Position numbers and translations under genes: made by a program. The notes beneath the pieces are model-generated. The model made no database searches. It was not told where the DNA came from and was given only the letters and a program-made list of their open reading frames with translations. Below, piece by piece: positions 44,164 through 54,976 of a DNA stretch of 64,000 bases (the first letter of the stretch is position 1; each line of letters begins with the position of its first letter). Source of the stretch: Obelidium mucronatum (Eukaryota > Chytridiomycota > Chytridiomycetes > Chytridiales > Chytriomycetaceae); the NCBI GenBank assembly GCA_025765595.1, contig JAIVFH010000050.1, positions 184,934-248,933 on the forward strand, in the 5' to 3' direction.

Positions 44164-47100
44164 ATGCAAAAAGTGCTCCTTCTTCTTCTCGGCGCCTTCT
44201 GCGCAGCGGCGCCGTGTCCCGGCGCCACGGCGCTCGAGAAGCAGTGCTGCGCAGTGACTGCAGCGTTCGGCTTTGCGGCTGGGCCCGGCTGCTGCGGCCA
44301 CAAGGACTCAGCGACGCGGAAGATTGTCTGCACGGCCGCGAGAGACGCCGTCGAGAAAATGTTTGTGTTTTAAGCGCTGGCTGTGCATTCGCTGATGCGG
44401 CGGCGACAGCGAGATCGCACTCGACTACAGGGAAGACGGATTCAACGTCAAAATGCCTGACTTTTCGTCGTTCGGCGAGCTGACCGAGTTGACCATTCGC
44501 GGCTCTGATGAGGCTAAACTCACAGGCGATGTTGCCGATCCATTGCCAGCCAAACTTAAAAAACTGTGAGTGCATTCTTTATCATTAATACAGGTTACTA
44601 AAACAATAATGGGTCTAAAAGAGATCTCGCCAACAATGATCTTTCATCCTTTCTTGCTTTGGACGTATCAAATCTTGTGTACATGTAAGTCGCTTGTTTT
44701 GCACCAGTTGATGATCAAATGGCCTCCTTTTGAACACTGCTACTAACTCTACAGTGACTTGAAGAACAACGGCATTCTCGAAGCATCATTTTGCAAAAGT
44801 TCGGATGTAAACTGCCGAGGATTCAGCCCCGAACTTACGCATTTGGATTTGTCTTACCTTCACGAAACTTCCTCAATGGAATTTAACTCGATTAGAACCT
44901 TAACAAAGTTAACATATTTGGACCTTCGGCGCATCCCTTTTGCGGATCCTGTGCTCCCATCCATTGCTTCCCTTGCCTCTGCATCAACATTGAAGTGGCT
45001 CGCATTGCGATTGCGGTCAGGTGTTGCTGGTTGGGCAGGCCAAGCATTTCCAGATATGAGTGCCTTTCAAGCGTTGGAGCATCTGTAAACCTAATTTTTG
45101 AAGGAACGTCTTTTACCTAATCGTCCCTCTGTTTTTTTCAGGGACTTTCGAAAATTAAAGTTTAATCCTCCTACCTCGATCTGGATAAATGACCTTCCAA
45201 AAAACTTGGAATACCTTGACTTGTCTGAATGTGTGGGATGTCTGTCACATTCTTCGCCAAATGTTCCGAACTTCAATCAGTTCACGAGGTTAACCTATCT
45301 GTAAGTTTGATTGTTGTTACCTTTTTTTTTTGAAAAAAAATTGTCAAAGGGACACAAGTGCTGCAACACCTGTATTCGATGGAACTTTTACTTTTACGGC
45401 TACCTTCCCGAAATTGGAATATATGTGAGTGGCGCGGTTATGTTCGACACTCGTCTAAGTTTTGGAATAGGGACTTGAGTGGAACCACAGCCGTTCCAAC
45501 ACAGTTGACCGTTCGTTTTACCAACAATTTTGAACAACGCTTGCCCAAAATTTCGTATCTGTAGGTGTATTTTCTGTGTTTCTTCTCTTGTATTGTTAAG
45601 TCTTCCACTTTGCAGTCGACTTTCTTTCATAACAGCGGAATTTTCATTGACTGGCATCTTATCAATCCGAACTCTCGAGTATTTGAGTTTAAGAGGAACC
45701 CCGTTCAAAGGCGCTGTACTGGAGAAAGATATGCTAAAAAGTCTCGCAAAATTGACACATTTGGACTTGGCGAAATGTGCGCTTTCTGGAAACCTGCCTG
45801 TTTTTCCATCGTTGATTAATTTGGATTTTTTGTGAGTAAACGATTCTTGCTTTCGCTTGGTGGCTTACGCCGAAAGCAACTTGAATAGGAGGCTGGATGA
45901 AAATGGATTTACGGGGCAATTACCAGCCTTGGATGGAATTCCCAATGTTTCGTACCTTCAACTTGACACCAACTTCTTGTCTGGACCTATTCATGCCCTA
46001 TCTCGCCTTCAGGGTTTATCCAGTTTGGACATTACTTATAATGCTTTCACTGGGCCTGTTGCTCCTTTGATTGGGCTTCGATTACGTAAAGTTAACTTGG
46101 AGTTCAACTTGCTAACAAGCGATACAATCAAAGAGCGTGAATGGTTAGACACCATTTTGCCAAATGGTCCAGTTTCTGCAACACAGACATGTTTGACAAG
46201 TGATGATGGTCAATATCGCAGTTTCCATCCGTTGCTTTGTCCACAAGAACGTGCAGTCTTTGAGTCTGAGAACCTTCCATTGTGTGCATCCAATGCAGTT
46301 TCGAATATCAATGGGTGGTCTTCGTTTTATCATTCAGTAGGAAACTATGTGCCTGGAAACTTTGGTGGAATATGTAAAAACTGGAACCAAATTCAGTGGA
46401 ATAGACTTTTGCAAGGAATAACAAGTTGCAATGCTGATGAGAAAATGCAAGTGGAAGCGTTTGTATGTGCTTCAGGAAACTTCTTCCTAGCATAACTTAA
46501 CCCTTGCGATACAGGTGACAGCCCTTACCGACTCCTGCAATAGCTATTCTGGAACTGATATATTAGCCCCCACTTTCGGCCATGCACTCGCTCAAAATGG
46601 TATTTTAAGAGGAGCTGATTTCGTGGCCCAAGCTATTGCTCTTGTGGATAATATGTTGCGGAAGCCAGTGTTTGATGCCAATGGCGATCTGTTTGATTGC
46701 TGGAAAGACTGCATCGATCGAATTCCCAACTATATCGACATTGAGACCGCAACAACTCCTTCAGCAGCTCTTGTTGCGTTCACAAAAATGTGTACCACCC
46801 CACGGCTCTCGCTCGCTCGTTTTACAGATTGTGTGGCAGACGTTCGGAATGACGGCCAAAACTTTTGCTTCATAAATGTCGAATCTGGTCGTGCAAGTGC
46901 ATTTGTACGTGTTTATCTCAAACCCAAGACATATTATTCCTAAATATTAATTTTCTAATATTTAAATTAGGAAATTACATTTCCATACGTGTGTCCACAG
47001 TACTGCACATCAAGTCTCGAAACAGGTTGCTTCTGTGCAATTGCCGGCCCTGTTCCTTACCAATTTGTCGAGAGAGGAAGCTTGTGCCGCGATAACCATG

Positions 47101-48191
47101 TCATTAGCGATTGCTCAGGAGGTAGTTCGTCAGATGGCTACCATTGCTACAATCTCTTAAGCTCGCCAGTTCCGGTTTGCGGCGGCAGATACTGTCCGTC
47201 TCCTGAGCAATGCTACTGCGACCGCGGAGCTACTTGTGTGGCCACTCCTTCACGACCACAAGGAAAGTGCGTGGTGACTCCAAAAGCCGTTGCGACAATC
47301 GAATCTAGAAAGTTGATTGTTGGAGAATCAATTCTTGTGAACGTTTCATCCAATGCGTATGACTGGAATGGTCAGACTATGACGGTTGTCAGTGTGAGAG
47401 TGAGCGACGGAACCACGTCAATTCTGTTGGACAAGAACACATGTTGGGGAAATCAACTGAATGCAAACTCGCCTGATGCCCAGGAAGTTTATTCTTTTAA
47501 TCTGCCGACGAGATTGGTTTTTCCGGGCGTTGTAAGATATTCAGGGCTTCTGCCAACAGTTACTGGGCAGTTGTGCACTGGTGCCGAGGCCATATCTGTT
47601 GGAATCGCTCTTCCGGACTTATCGATTCTTTACACAGTGACGATTGCGATCCGCTACAGTCCTTTAGTTAAAAGAGCGGACGATCCGTTTTTGGATGGGG
47701 TCGCTTCGTTTACTTTCAAGTTTGACAGCTTCGCAACAGACAGAACTTCTTCTACTACGTCTTCGACTTCAACTTCAACAAAGTCTTCCACGACGTCCGC
47801 GGTGACCAGCACGGTTTCTGCGTCAAATTCCACGAGTGTTACGGCTACAACTAAAACCAATACCACGCTTACGTCCCTGCCAACATCGACTTCCACCACC
47901 GCAACAAGTACTTTATCGTTGAGCGCAACTACTGTTTCGACTACTTCCGTGACAACCAGTACTTCATCTGCATCTAGTACAACCAGCTCGATTACGACAA
48001 CTACGACCAGTTTGATGACGACTACTACGAAACCTCAAGTTCCAAACTTTATCATCAATGCAGGGGGTAGTGGGGATGGTTCTGGAATGTCAGTGATTTT
48101 TGGTGGTGGAGGCCAATCAGGCGATGGTGGTGTTGGTAGCAGTATTAATGCAGGAGTTTCGGATGGTGGTAGCAGTATCGTGTTTGGGTAG
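44164..48191 (+). CDS. secreted leucine-rich-repeat protein, family member 2 (no anchor)
   Basis: Signal peptide MQKVLLLLLGAFCAAAPCPG, Cys cap EKQCCAVTAA and GCCGHKDSA, then about ten exons each carrying one or a few LRRs (DLANNDLSS, DLKNNGILE, LTYLDLRRIPF, LEYLSLRGTPF, YLQLDTNFLSG). The seven introns checked split the last Leu/Ile codon of a repeat in phase 2. Cys-rich module LLCPQERAV, DCWKDCIDRIPNY, TKMCTTPRLSL, EGF-like Cys stretch, beta-rich module (ILVNVSSNAYDWN, DKNTCWG), Ser/Thr stalk of over 100 residues, and a Gly-rich end GGSSIVFG followed by TAG. Unlike the other two copies there is no hydrophobic KPKFLIG anchor, so the product may be released. Exon 1 is very GC-rich. Confidence 0.82.
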
Positions 48192-48347
48192 TGTGGGTGG
48201 ATGTATGGGTTTTATGTAATTGGTGGAGAAAGTGTTCTGAGTGAAGTCAAAATTTTGTGTTGGACGAGTGTTTTATGTTCTAAAATCATCGCATTATTAC
48301 TCAAGTTTTGTTTTTATTTTGCATGGGTTTTTAAAGTGACTGTTTGA

Positions 48348-48960
48348 TTATTTGGGGAGGACATGAAGGACGGAAAACACTTCCTCTTTAACGTTTTCAA
48401 TCTGAATCACGGCGTGCAATCTAGAAACAATCAAAACCACGTCATTGCTCGCCCGGTCAACGGCAGTAGTCAAAGGAAGGTTTTGAGGCAGATTGATGCT
48501 GAATTCGTATTCGTGGCGACCTGGCTTGATGACCGTGTTGTTTTCTGAAGCAGGAATCAAGGAAATTGTGCTTTCGAACTTGATCTCATTTGGCAAGTGA
48601 TCTTCATGAGAGACTAGAGAAAGAGCAGTCTTTTTGGCCTTTTTGGGAGCCTTTCCGTGCTTGTGGAAGAATGTGAGGAAGTTCAAATGGTGGTTCTCGT
48701 GGTGGGTGGTGGCGTGGGCATCTTGCGTGCCAGTAACGGCTGGAGTAGCTTCGTTGTATTCAGGGGTCGTTGGAGGCGTGATGTGAAATTCGAGACACTC
48801 GAGTTTCAAAGTGGCAGCTTGAATGTGGATGTCGGCCACAGTTGTGTCGAATACAACCTTTCCTTGGAGGGTTGAGCCGGGCGTGGCATCCGCTGGGGCA
48901 GTGATGACTGCATTAAACACGTAAGTTTTGTCCAAGAGATTCAATCCACCCGCTGTCATT
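48348..48960 (-). CDS. arrestin-fold protein
   Basis: About 204 residues from the ATG at 48958-48960 (MTAGGLNLLDKTYVF); an upstream in-frame ATG at 49046 would add 29 residues that look like UTR. Motifs fit an arrestin-N beta sandwich: TPGSTLQGKVVFDT early, then IKPGRHEYEFSINLPQNLPL and the final VIQIENVKEEVFSV strand. A His/Lys-rich loop (HHENHHLNF, KAPKKAKKT) interrupts the middle. Only the N-type lobe is present, with no C lobe or PxY motif. The role could be in cargo or receptor trafficking; assignment rests on pattern. Confidence 0.5.
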
Positions 48961-49306
48961 TTGAATTTTGTAATTTTTCGTTGGTGGGTCTGTCTGGTCA
49001 AGCTTGTTTTATATCTTTCAGGCTCCAGCGCGTGGCCAGCCATCAAGATGACTCACACAGCAGACAACTGGTGATATGACACAAGATATTACAAATTCAT
49101 AATATCTAAGATGTAATATTGGGCTGATTTTGGTTGCTGCCCAAGAGTTATCAGGGCTGTATGGGCACCGAACTTTGATCAAGTAGCCGTGGAATAAACA
49201 ACGATTCGCAAAATGAAAAAAACATTGGAGTTAACTGCTTTCAAGAAAAGATGTTCTCCCGCGAACCCTGCCATTTATCGCGACAATTCTAAAAACAATA
49301 TCTGTT

Positions 49307-50980
49307 ATGGCGGCCACATCAACCGCAAATCCAGCACAACCACACGCGATCGCAAACATCTCAGAGGCCCCAACACTTTCAGCAGGTTCCTCAGTCAGGC
49401 CTCTCGCAAACACGCGTCCGACTCCTCCGCCTTCATCTCTCCTTCCAAATGCCGCACCGCCTGAGCGGCCAAACCCGAAAGCCAGCCTGAAGCGTGTTAA
49501 TTCTGTTCATTTTAATGGATCAGCGCTGAAAGCTGAACCTGAGCCCTGCTCCTTACCTGTCATGTGCCCAATTCACCTGTATTCCAACATACCTGTCAAC
49601 ACACTATCGCGTCAGGCCCATGATATACAAGAGGCAGAAGCTCTTGCAAAACTTGCAATCGGTACCTCACAGCTTTTATTTTTTTTTCCAGATACACCAC
49701 TCATTAACCGGGTCTTTTTTCTTATTTTTGCAGAGCTAAATTCACCTCTTGACATCACATTGCAATCGACTTTTGAGCGCTTAGTTGCCCTTGCTGGATC
49801 CAAAGAGTTTCTTCCTGTCGCAGCAAAAGTACGCCATTATCTGCATTCCGTGGCCTCCAAACGACGCGAATGGTGTGTTGAGTTTTGCATCAAACCCTAC
49901 GTTGGACCGTCTGGTGAAGGACTGTTTGGTCGAATTGGAAGGGAGGGGATGGTTTGTGGAGGGACGTACATTGTTCCTGCTGCGATTTTGCGTGGAATGG
50001 ATTTTGATCATATGGCTCGAATGGATGCGTTAAAGGCAAAGATGGCTGATGAAGACGAGGCGGCAGCCGCTGCAGCCGCGATGCAGATGAATTTCTCTAT
50101 GCCTCAATTGCCACAAACTTCGCGGCCCCATTCAGTATTTAACGCGAATCCTGTTCCATACACGACAATTCATATGCCTCATGAAACTCGCCCATGTTGT
50201 TCTGTGGATACCACCGTGTTTGATAAGCTGGGTGTTTCAAACACTTATCGTAGATGCCCAGAATATGCATACAACTCCACCCCCTCTTGGATCAATCCCG
50301 TATATGCGGCCCATCAGGACAATTGCTACTACAAATATAGACGCGATCAGCATATAACGAGATGTCATGAGCAGGCTTCGCAGAGAATTTACCAACACCA
50401 GCAACGTAATCTTCAACAAAATGCACAATACGAAATGCTTTATCAAACTATGAAACATGGCCAGTTTAATCCGCCCGCTATCGGGACTTTCGGAGGATCC
50501 AAGCCGACACAAACGCCGCAACTAAATCCACAGCAGCAGCAATTAATGCTACTACAGCAACAGCAGCAACAAATGCTGATGCTTTTAAACTCGCAGTCGA
50601 TACTGGATCTTGAGACGTCTAGTTTCCAACAACAAAATCAACAAAATCCGAAGCAACAAACGCAACTGCAACAACCCAGCATTACTAGCACACCTAAAAA
50701 GAAGCAAAAATTGGATGATTCATCTGTGCTTTTTCACGCCACACAATTAGCTACACATCCGCAAGGGCCAATCACGGGGAACAATCTTTCAAATCCATCA
50801 TCACAGTTGAAATATAATACAGTACCGAACCACATGCCTTCAACACGACCAGCTAATAATGCTAACAGTGGCGATGGTTTATCACGGGCTTCTTCGTCCT
50901 CGGGTCTCAATGGGTCTCTGGATTCTGTGGATGTGGATGGAAACAGTATTGCCAATGTCGCACGAGCAGCCGAAAACTGA
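49307..50980 (+). CDS. Gln-rich nuclear-type protein, unknown
   Basis: Two exons: 49307-49661 and 49734-50980, a 72-nt intron (GTACC...TTGCAG), junction KLAI/ELNSPLD. The central conserved-looking block reads QSTFERLVALAGSKEF, REWCVEFCIKPYVG, LFGRIGREGMVCGGTYIVP. A polyAla stretch, then Gln tracts (PQQQQLMLLQQQQQQML) and a basic PKKKQKL typical of a nuclear localisation signal follow. About 530 residues. No DNA-binding fold is recognised; a transcription-cofactor role would be a guess from composition. Confidence 0.6.
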   Translation: MAATSTANPAQPHAIANISEAPTLSAGSSVRPLANTRPTPPPSSLLPNAAPPERPNPKASLKRVNSVHFNGSALKAEPEPCSLPVMCPIHLYSNIPVNTLSRQAHDIQEAEALAKLAIGTSQLLFFFPDTPLINRVFFLIFAELNSPLDITLQSTFERLVALAGSKEFLPVAAKVRHYLHSVASKRREWCVEFCIKPYVGPSGEGLFGRIGREGMVCGGTYIVPAAILRGMDFDHMARMDALKAKMADEDEAAAAAAAMQMNFSMPQLPQTSRPHSVFNANPVPYTTIHMPHETRPCCSVDTTVFDKLGVSNTYRRCPEYAYNSTPSWINPVYAAHQDNCYYKYRRDQHITRCHEQASQRIYQHQQRNLQQNAQYEMLYQTMKHGQFNPPAIGTFGGSKPTQTPQLNPQQQQLMLLQQQQQQMLMLLNSQSILDLETSSFQQQNQQNPKQQTQLQQPSITSTPKKKQKLDDSSVLFHATQLATHPQGPITGNNLSNPSSQLKYNTVPNHMPSTRPANNANSGDGLSRASSSSGLNGSLDSVDVDGNSIANVARAAEN

Positions 50981-51184
50981 CAGTGGCAAAAGTTTTCCAT
51001 AATAATGGACGAATAAAAAATTAGAGCTTTAATTAGATTCTTGATTCCGCATCTTCTCCCCATGATGGCTAGATAAAACAGAATTTGACTGTATAGAATA
51101 TTTTTTGGAATGCAAGGAGTATGCAGTCGAGTGATCATCATTTTATAATTGTCTCCGCGACTCACCCCACAACATCCACCAACC

Positions 51185-52992
51185 ATGCTCAAATCGTCGA
51201 AATCTACAAGCAGTCAGCATCTGCCTGCATATACATACAACACTCCAGCGGCTCTTCCCAGTTTAAAAAACGCGCTTAAAAGCATGGGCAGCTCGCAGAT
51301 CTCCCTCATTTCTCTGCATAGCAACAGATCCCACAACTCATTCGCGTCCTCAACAACGGCCTTATCCACAAATCAACGGAAGAAAACCCCGCAAATCAAC
51401 CACGTGACTCACATGACTCCAGAAACCATTGAACATGGAAGCACAGTCAAGAAATCGAAAACTGAATCCATCGACACTTTTTTGCGAAAAGTCACGCATG
51501 TTAGCCTAGTAGGAAAAAATATTGGAATCATGGAGGGATTGGATCTATGTCGAAACTTGAATGTTTTGTATCTCTACGAAAATAATATCAAGCGGATTGA
51601 AGGGTTGAGTGCGTGTGTTTCTTTGACGAGATTATACTTGCAAAATAATTTGGTTGAGGAGATAAGCGGGTTGGACGTTGGGCTAGATAAGCTGACGGAA
51701 CTGTAAGATTGATGCTTTCGTTTCTGAACTCAGGTTTTGCTGACTCGCTGACCGATTTTGATTTTTCTTTCCCAGGCATTTGGCTGGGAACAAAATCAAA
51801 TTTGTAACCGGTTTGGAAGCTCTTCCTGCGTTAGAAATACTCCATTTGGATGGGCAACATATTGATGAACCAATGATGTTTGATGTCGGATGTATGGACG
51901 CGATTGGGGTATGAACACGACTTCAGATGCAATCCAAGACTCTTAACCTAATAAATGCAGACGACTCTCAAGAAACTGACGGCTTCTGGAAACGGAATGA
52001 CAGAAATTCATACTCTTACAGGCCTCGCTGTCCTTGAAGAATTGGAGATTTCAAAAAATAACATTTCAGAGTGGGAAGAAGTTCACTACGTTCTTGCTTC
52101 TTGTGAGAATCTACAGTCTCTGAATATTACCGGAAACCCTATTGCCAATATCCTAAAATTTAGACAGAAGGCGATTTTGGCCTCTCCAAGTTTGGGTAAG
52201 TCAATAACCGATTTTTTGAAAAATGGGAGCCATTTTAAATAGTTTATCAAGTCACCATCAATGAAAAGGATATTTCTCCTGTCGAAAGAGACTTTCTTGT
52301 GAATATGGAGACAGCAAAAAAGCAACGATCCAAGACTGGACGAAACAGACCACAACAATCGATGGCTCCTGTTGATCCACATGCAGCGCATATATTTGCT
52401 CTGACAATGCTTGGGAATCATGATCAGAAACCCATTCCACATTTGCCCCCTTATGCTTCTCAATACAGGTGACAATTATACTAAGAAAACTTTGTGTAAT
52501 TAAAAGCTATTTCTTCATTTAAATAGAGACTTAATGCTCCATCAGTTGGCAGCATCTCAGCTTCACCCCCAGACACGACCTGGTGGTCCAGATCCCTTGA
52601 TGAAAAAGCTTCCACCTCCAGGCCCACCACAGCAGCGTCCTGCTAAATTGGAGCGATCCTCAGAAACCTTTGAATCAATCCCTAAATTCGGATCCCCAAC
52701 GCTTCCATCCCATTCAATGACCCAAAATGACGTTCCTCTTGACTATCACCACCACCATCACCTCCACGATCAATACGACGCGTATTTACCCCAAGGCGAT
52801 GGAGAAATAGACCATCATCCTTTCGACAATAATAACACGGATGAATCGACATGGATTCATGGCGACAGTCAGCAACAAAATAAGGTACAAGATGCCCACC
52901 AACAAGAAACCCAGTGGAACGGAAATAGTTCTTCTGCAGCATCCGTGTTTGGTTCCACAACAATTGCCGGTGGACGAAGTGATTGGGATTAG
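51185..52992 (+). CDS. PPP1R42: PPP1R42-like leucine-rich-repeat protein (centrosome/flagellar)
   Basis: Five or more exons. LRRs of the SDS22 type: RKVTHVSLVGKNI, NLNVLYLYENNIKRIEGL, LTRLYLQNNLVEEISGL, HLAGNKIKFVTGLEAL, LEELEISKNNISEW, LQSLNITGNPI, then the C-terminal cap VTINEKDISPVERDFLVN that matches PPP1R42 (KEI..IERQFL). The family binds protein phosphatase 1 and tubulin at centrosomes and basal bodies, so it fits an organism with flagellated cells. The N-terminal 100 residues and the His/Gln-rich C-terminus are low complexity. The ATG at 51185 is used; the longer open frame starts at a TTG. Confidence 0.78.
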
Positions 52993-53052
52993 TTGGGGGG
53001 GAATGACCTGTTCTAGCAAAACCAATAAAAAATAGACAAGTAAATTCAAAAA

Positions 53053-54881
53053 ATGAAGCTTGTCCAACAGCTGCTCTTGACGCTGCTCTTTGCGCTGGCA
53101 GCCCAGGCCACTGAACCACCCACCTCTGGCCAGAAAGTAACCCCTGGCTCGGATACAGGATCCCTGGAGGACCTGGATGCCGTTGGACATGGACAAATCG
53201 ACAGGAAATACGACTTTAAACAGTCCTTCAAGAAGCCCTTCTTTATCGTCAAAGAAACAAACGATCGAAAGATTCCGTTTTTTGAAGTCAAAGACAGTTG
53301 CGTCTCCACGTTTGTTTTGGCATTTATAGTTCAAAATTACTCAATTGGGTGTTTTTCAACAGATGCCATTGCCAGCAACGAGTTTGTACGGCTGACTTCA
53401 TCGCTGCCGAATCAAGTTGGATCTATTTGGGCTGAGGCGCCTAACCAGCACAAGGAGTGGCAGCTGCACTTTACATTCAGAGCCTCGGGAAGGGGATATG
53501 CGGGAGGAGACGGAATGGCGCTGTGGTACTCTAAGGAAAAGGGAGTCACTGGAACCGTGATGGGAAGCAAGGACAAGTGGAATGGTGAGGCGAATTTTTT
53601 GTATCGTGTTTGAGCGAGTCAGAGGTACTGAGTATTGGGTTTAGGTCTTGGTATTATCCTGTCCACATCGTCACATAAGGAAAACCGATTCACTCCATTT
53701 ATTTATGCGATGGAGAATGACGGTACAAAGGCAGTGGAAGGACGGACTCCACAAAATCACGAGATTCTAGGAAACTGCTTGAGGGATTACAGAAATACTC
53801 CACACCCAGTTTGGGTTCGCGTGACTTACAAAAACCGTCAATTGAGGGTAACAATCAAGTTTTTTTTTTTTTTTTTACAGCGTTTGTTGTTCTCGGTTCA
53901 TTGATTTTTTGGGTTTCATCAAGGTTGATTTCGACTTGTACAAAGACGGTTACCAATTTGTAGAATGCTTCCGTGCAAAGAATGTGGACTTGCCAACCGG
54001 CTACTATTTCGGAGTCTCGGCATCCACGGGCTTACAAGTCCATGGTACGAGCAAATCATCACGTCTAATTAATCAAACAATGCGTTGACGACAATATTAC
54101 ATCTTTTTTTGCTGTTATTTAGATGACCATGATGTTCTTGGATTGGAAGTCTTTGAAGTTCATCCACACCCAAGGAAAAGTAAATCAAAGTTCCAGGACG
54201 AATACAAATTGAACGCGAATGCACAAAAAGCGATTGATGAAGCCAAAAAAGCAGTCGATGAAGTCACTCAGGATTTGCGAGAGGCTGGCGTTTTGAAGGA
54301 AGAAGAGCAAGAGGCTGCCTTTAATGTAAAAAAAAATCCCACGAGCCCTTACCTTTGATTGATGACTACTTATTCAACCCTTTTTTTTATACAGCCTCAA
54401 ATGATTCAGAATTTGCAAGAAAACCAGTTCAAAATCATTGAAGCGTTGAACCAAATAAAACAAAAAGTGAACAATGCTCCACAAGCTGCATCAGAGAATT
54501 CTCACCAAAAAGCGTCAGAGGGAGTGCGTAACGCGGTGGATCCAGTGGACAAAAAAGTGGACGGAATCAAGACTAAAATAAATGAGTTGGAGCTCAAACT
54601 GGATGCACTGGATCGGGATATCAAGGAGCTGTTTAACGTTATCCGAAACGGAAACAGTATGGGACAGATGAAATTGAGTGAAGTGAGCAAGAAGTTGGAT
54701 GAGAGTCATATCAAGATTAAGTCGGCGCAAGACGCGATCCAGAGTGGCGCGGGAGCGAGTGGTGGAAGCGGGGGGAATCGCCATGTACTTTTTGTTCTTC
54801 CTTGTTGGTGGATTGGCAGTCTATGCTGTCAGTGTGATTGTGCGTATGCGTGGGGATCGTGCTCCCAAAAAGTATATTTAA
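53053..54881 (+). CDS. L-type lectin cargo receptor, ERGIC-53/VIP36/Emp47-like
   Basis: Signal peptide MKLVQQLLLTLLFALAAQA, then the leguminous-lectin domain: KKPFF, FVRLTSSLPNQVGSIW, LHFTFRASGRGYAGGDGMALWYS, PFIYAMENDGTKAVEG, NCLRDYRN, GYYFGVSASTG, DVLGLEVFEV. A coiled-coil stalk (KAIDEAKKAVDEV, KINELELKLDALDRDI) and a single membrane helix (MYFLFFLVGGLAVYAVSVI) followed by a short basic tail RMRGDRAPKKYI complete a type I protein. Introns are short GT-AG (for example DN/AIAS junction at about 53301-53363). The helix is in frame only if the G run at 54770-54775 has one base fewer. It cycles between ER and Golgi carrying glycoproteins. Confidence 0.88.
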
Positions 54882-54976
54882 AAGTACAAAGATGAACTTT
54901 CAATACTGCTATTCTTTTTTTTTTCAAAACCACTACGCTATACTATAATAATGTCAATGTGTGAAACTGCGTAAAC

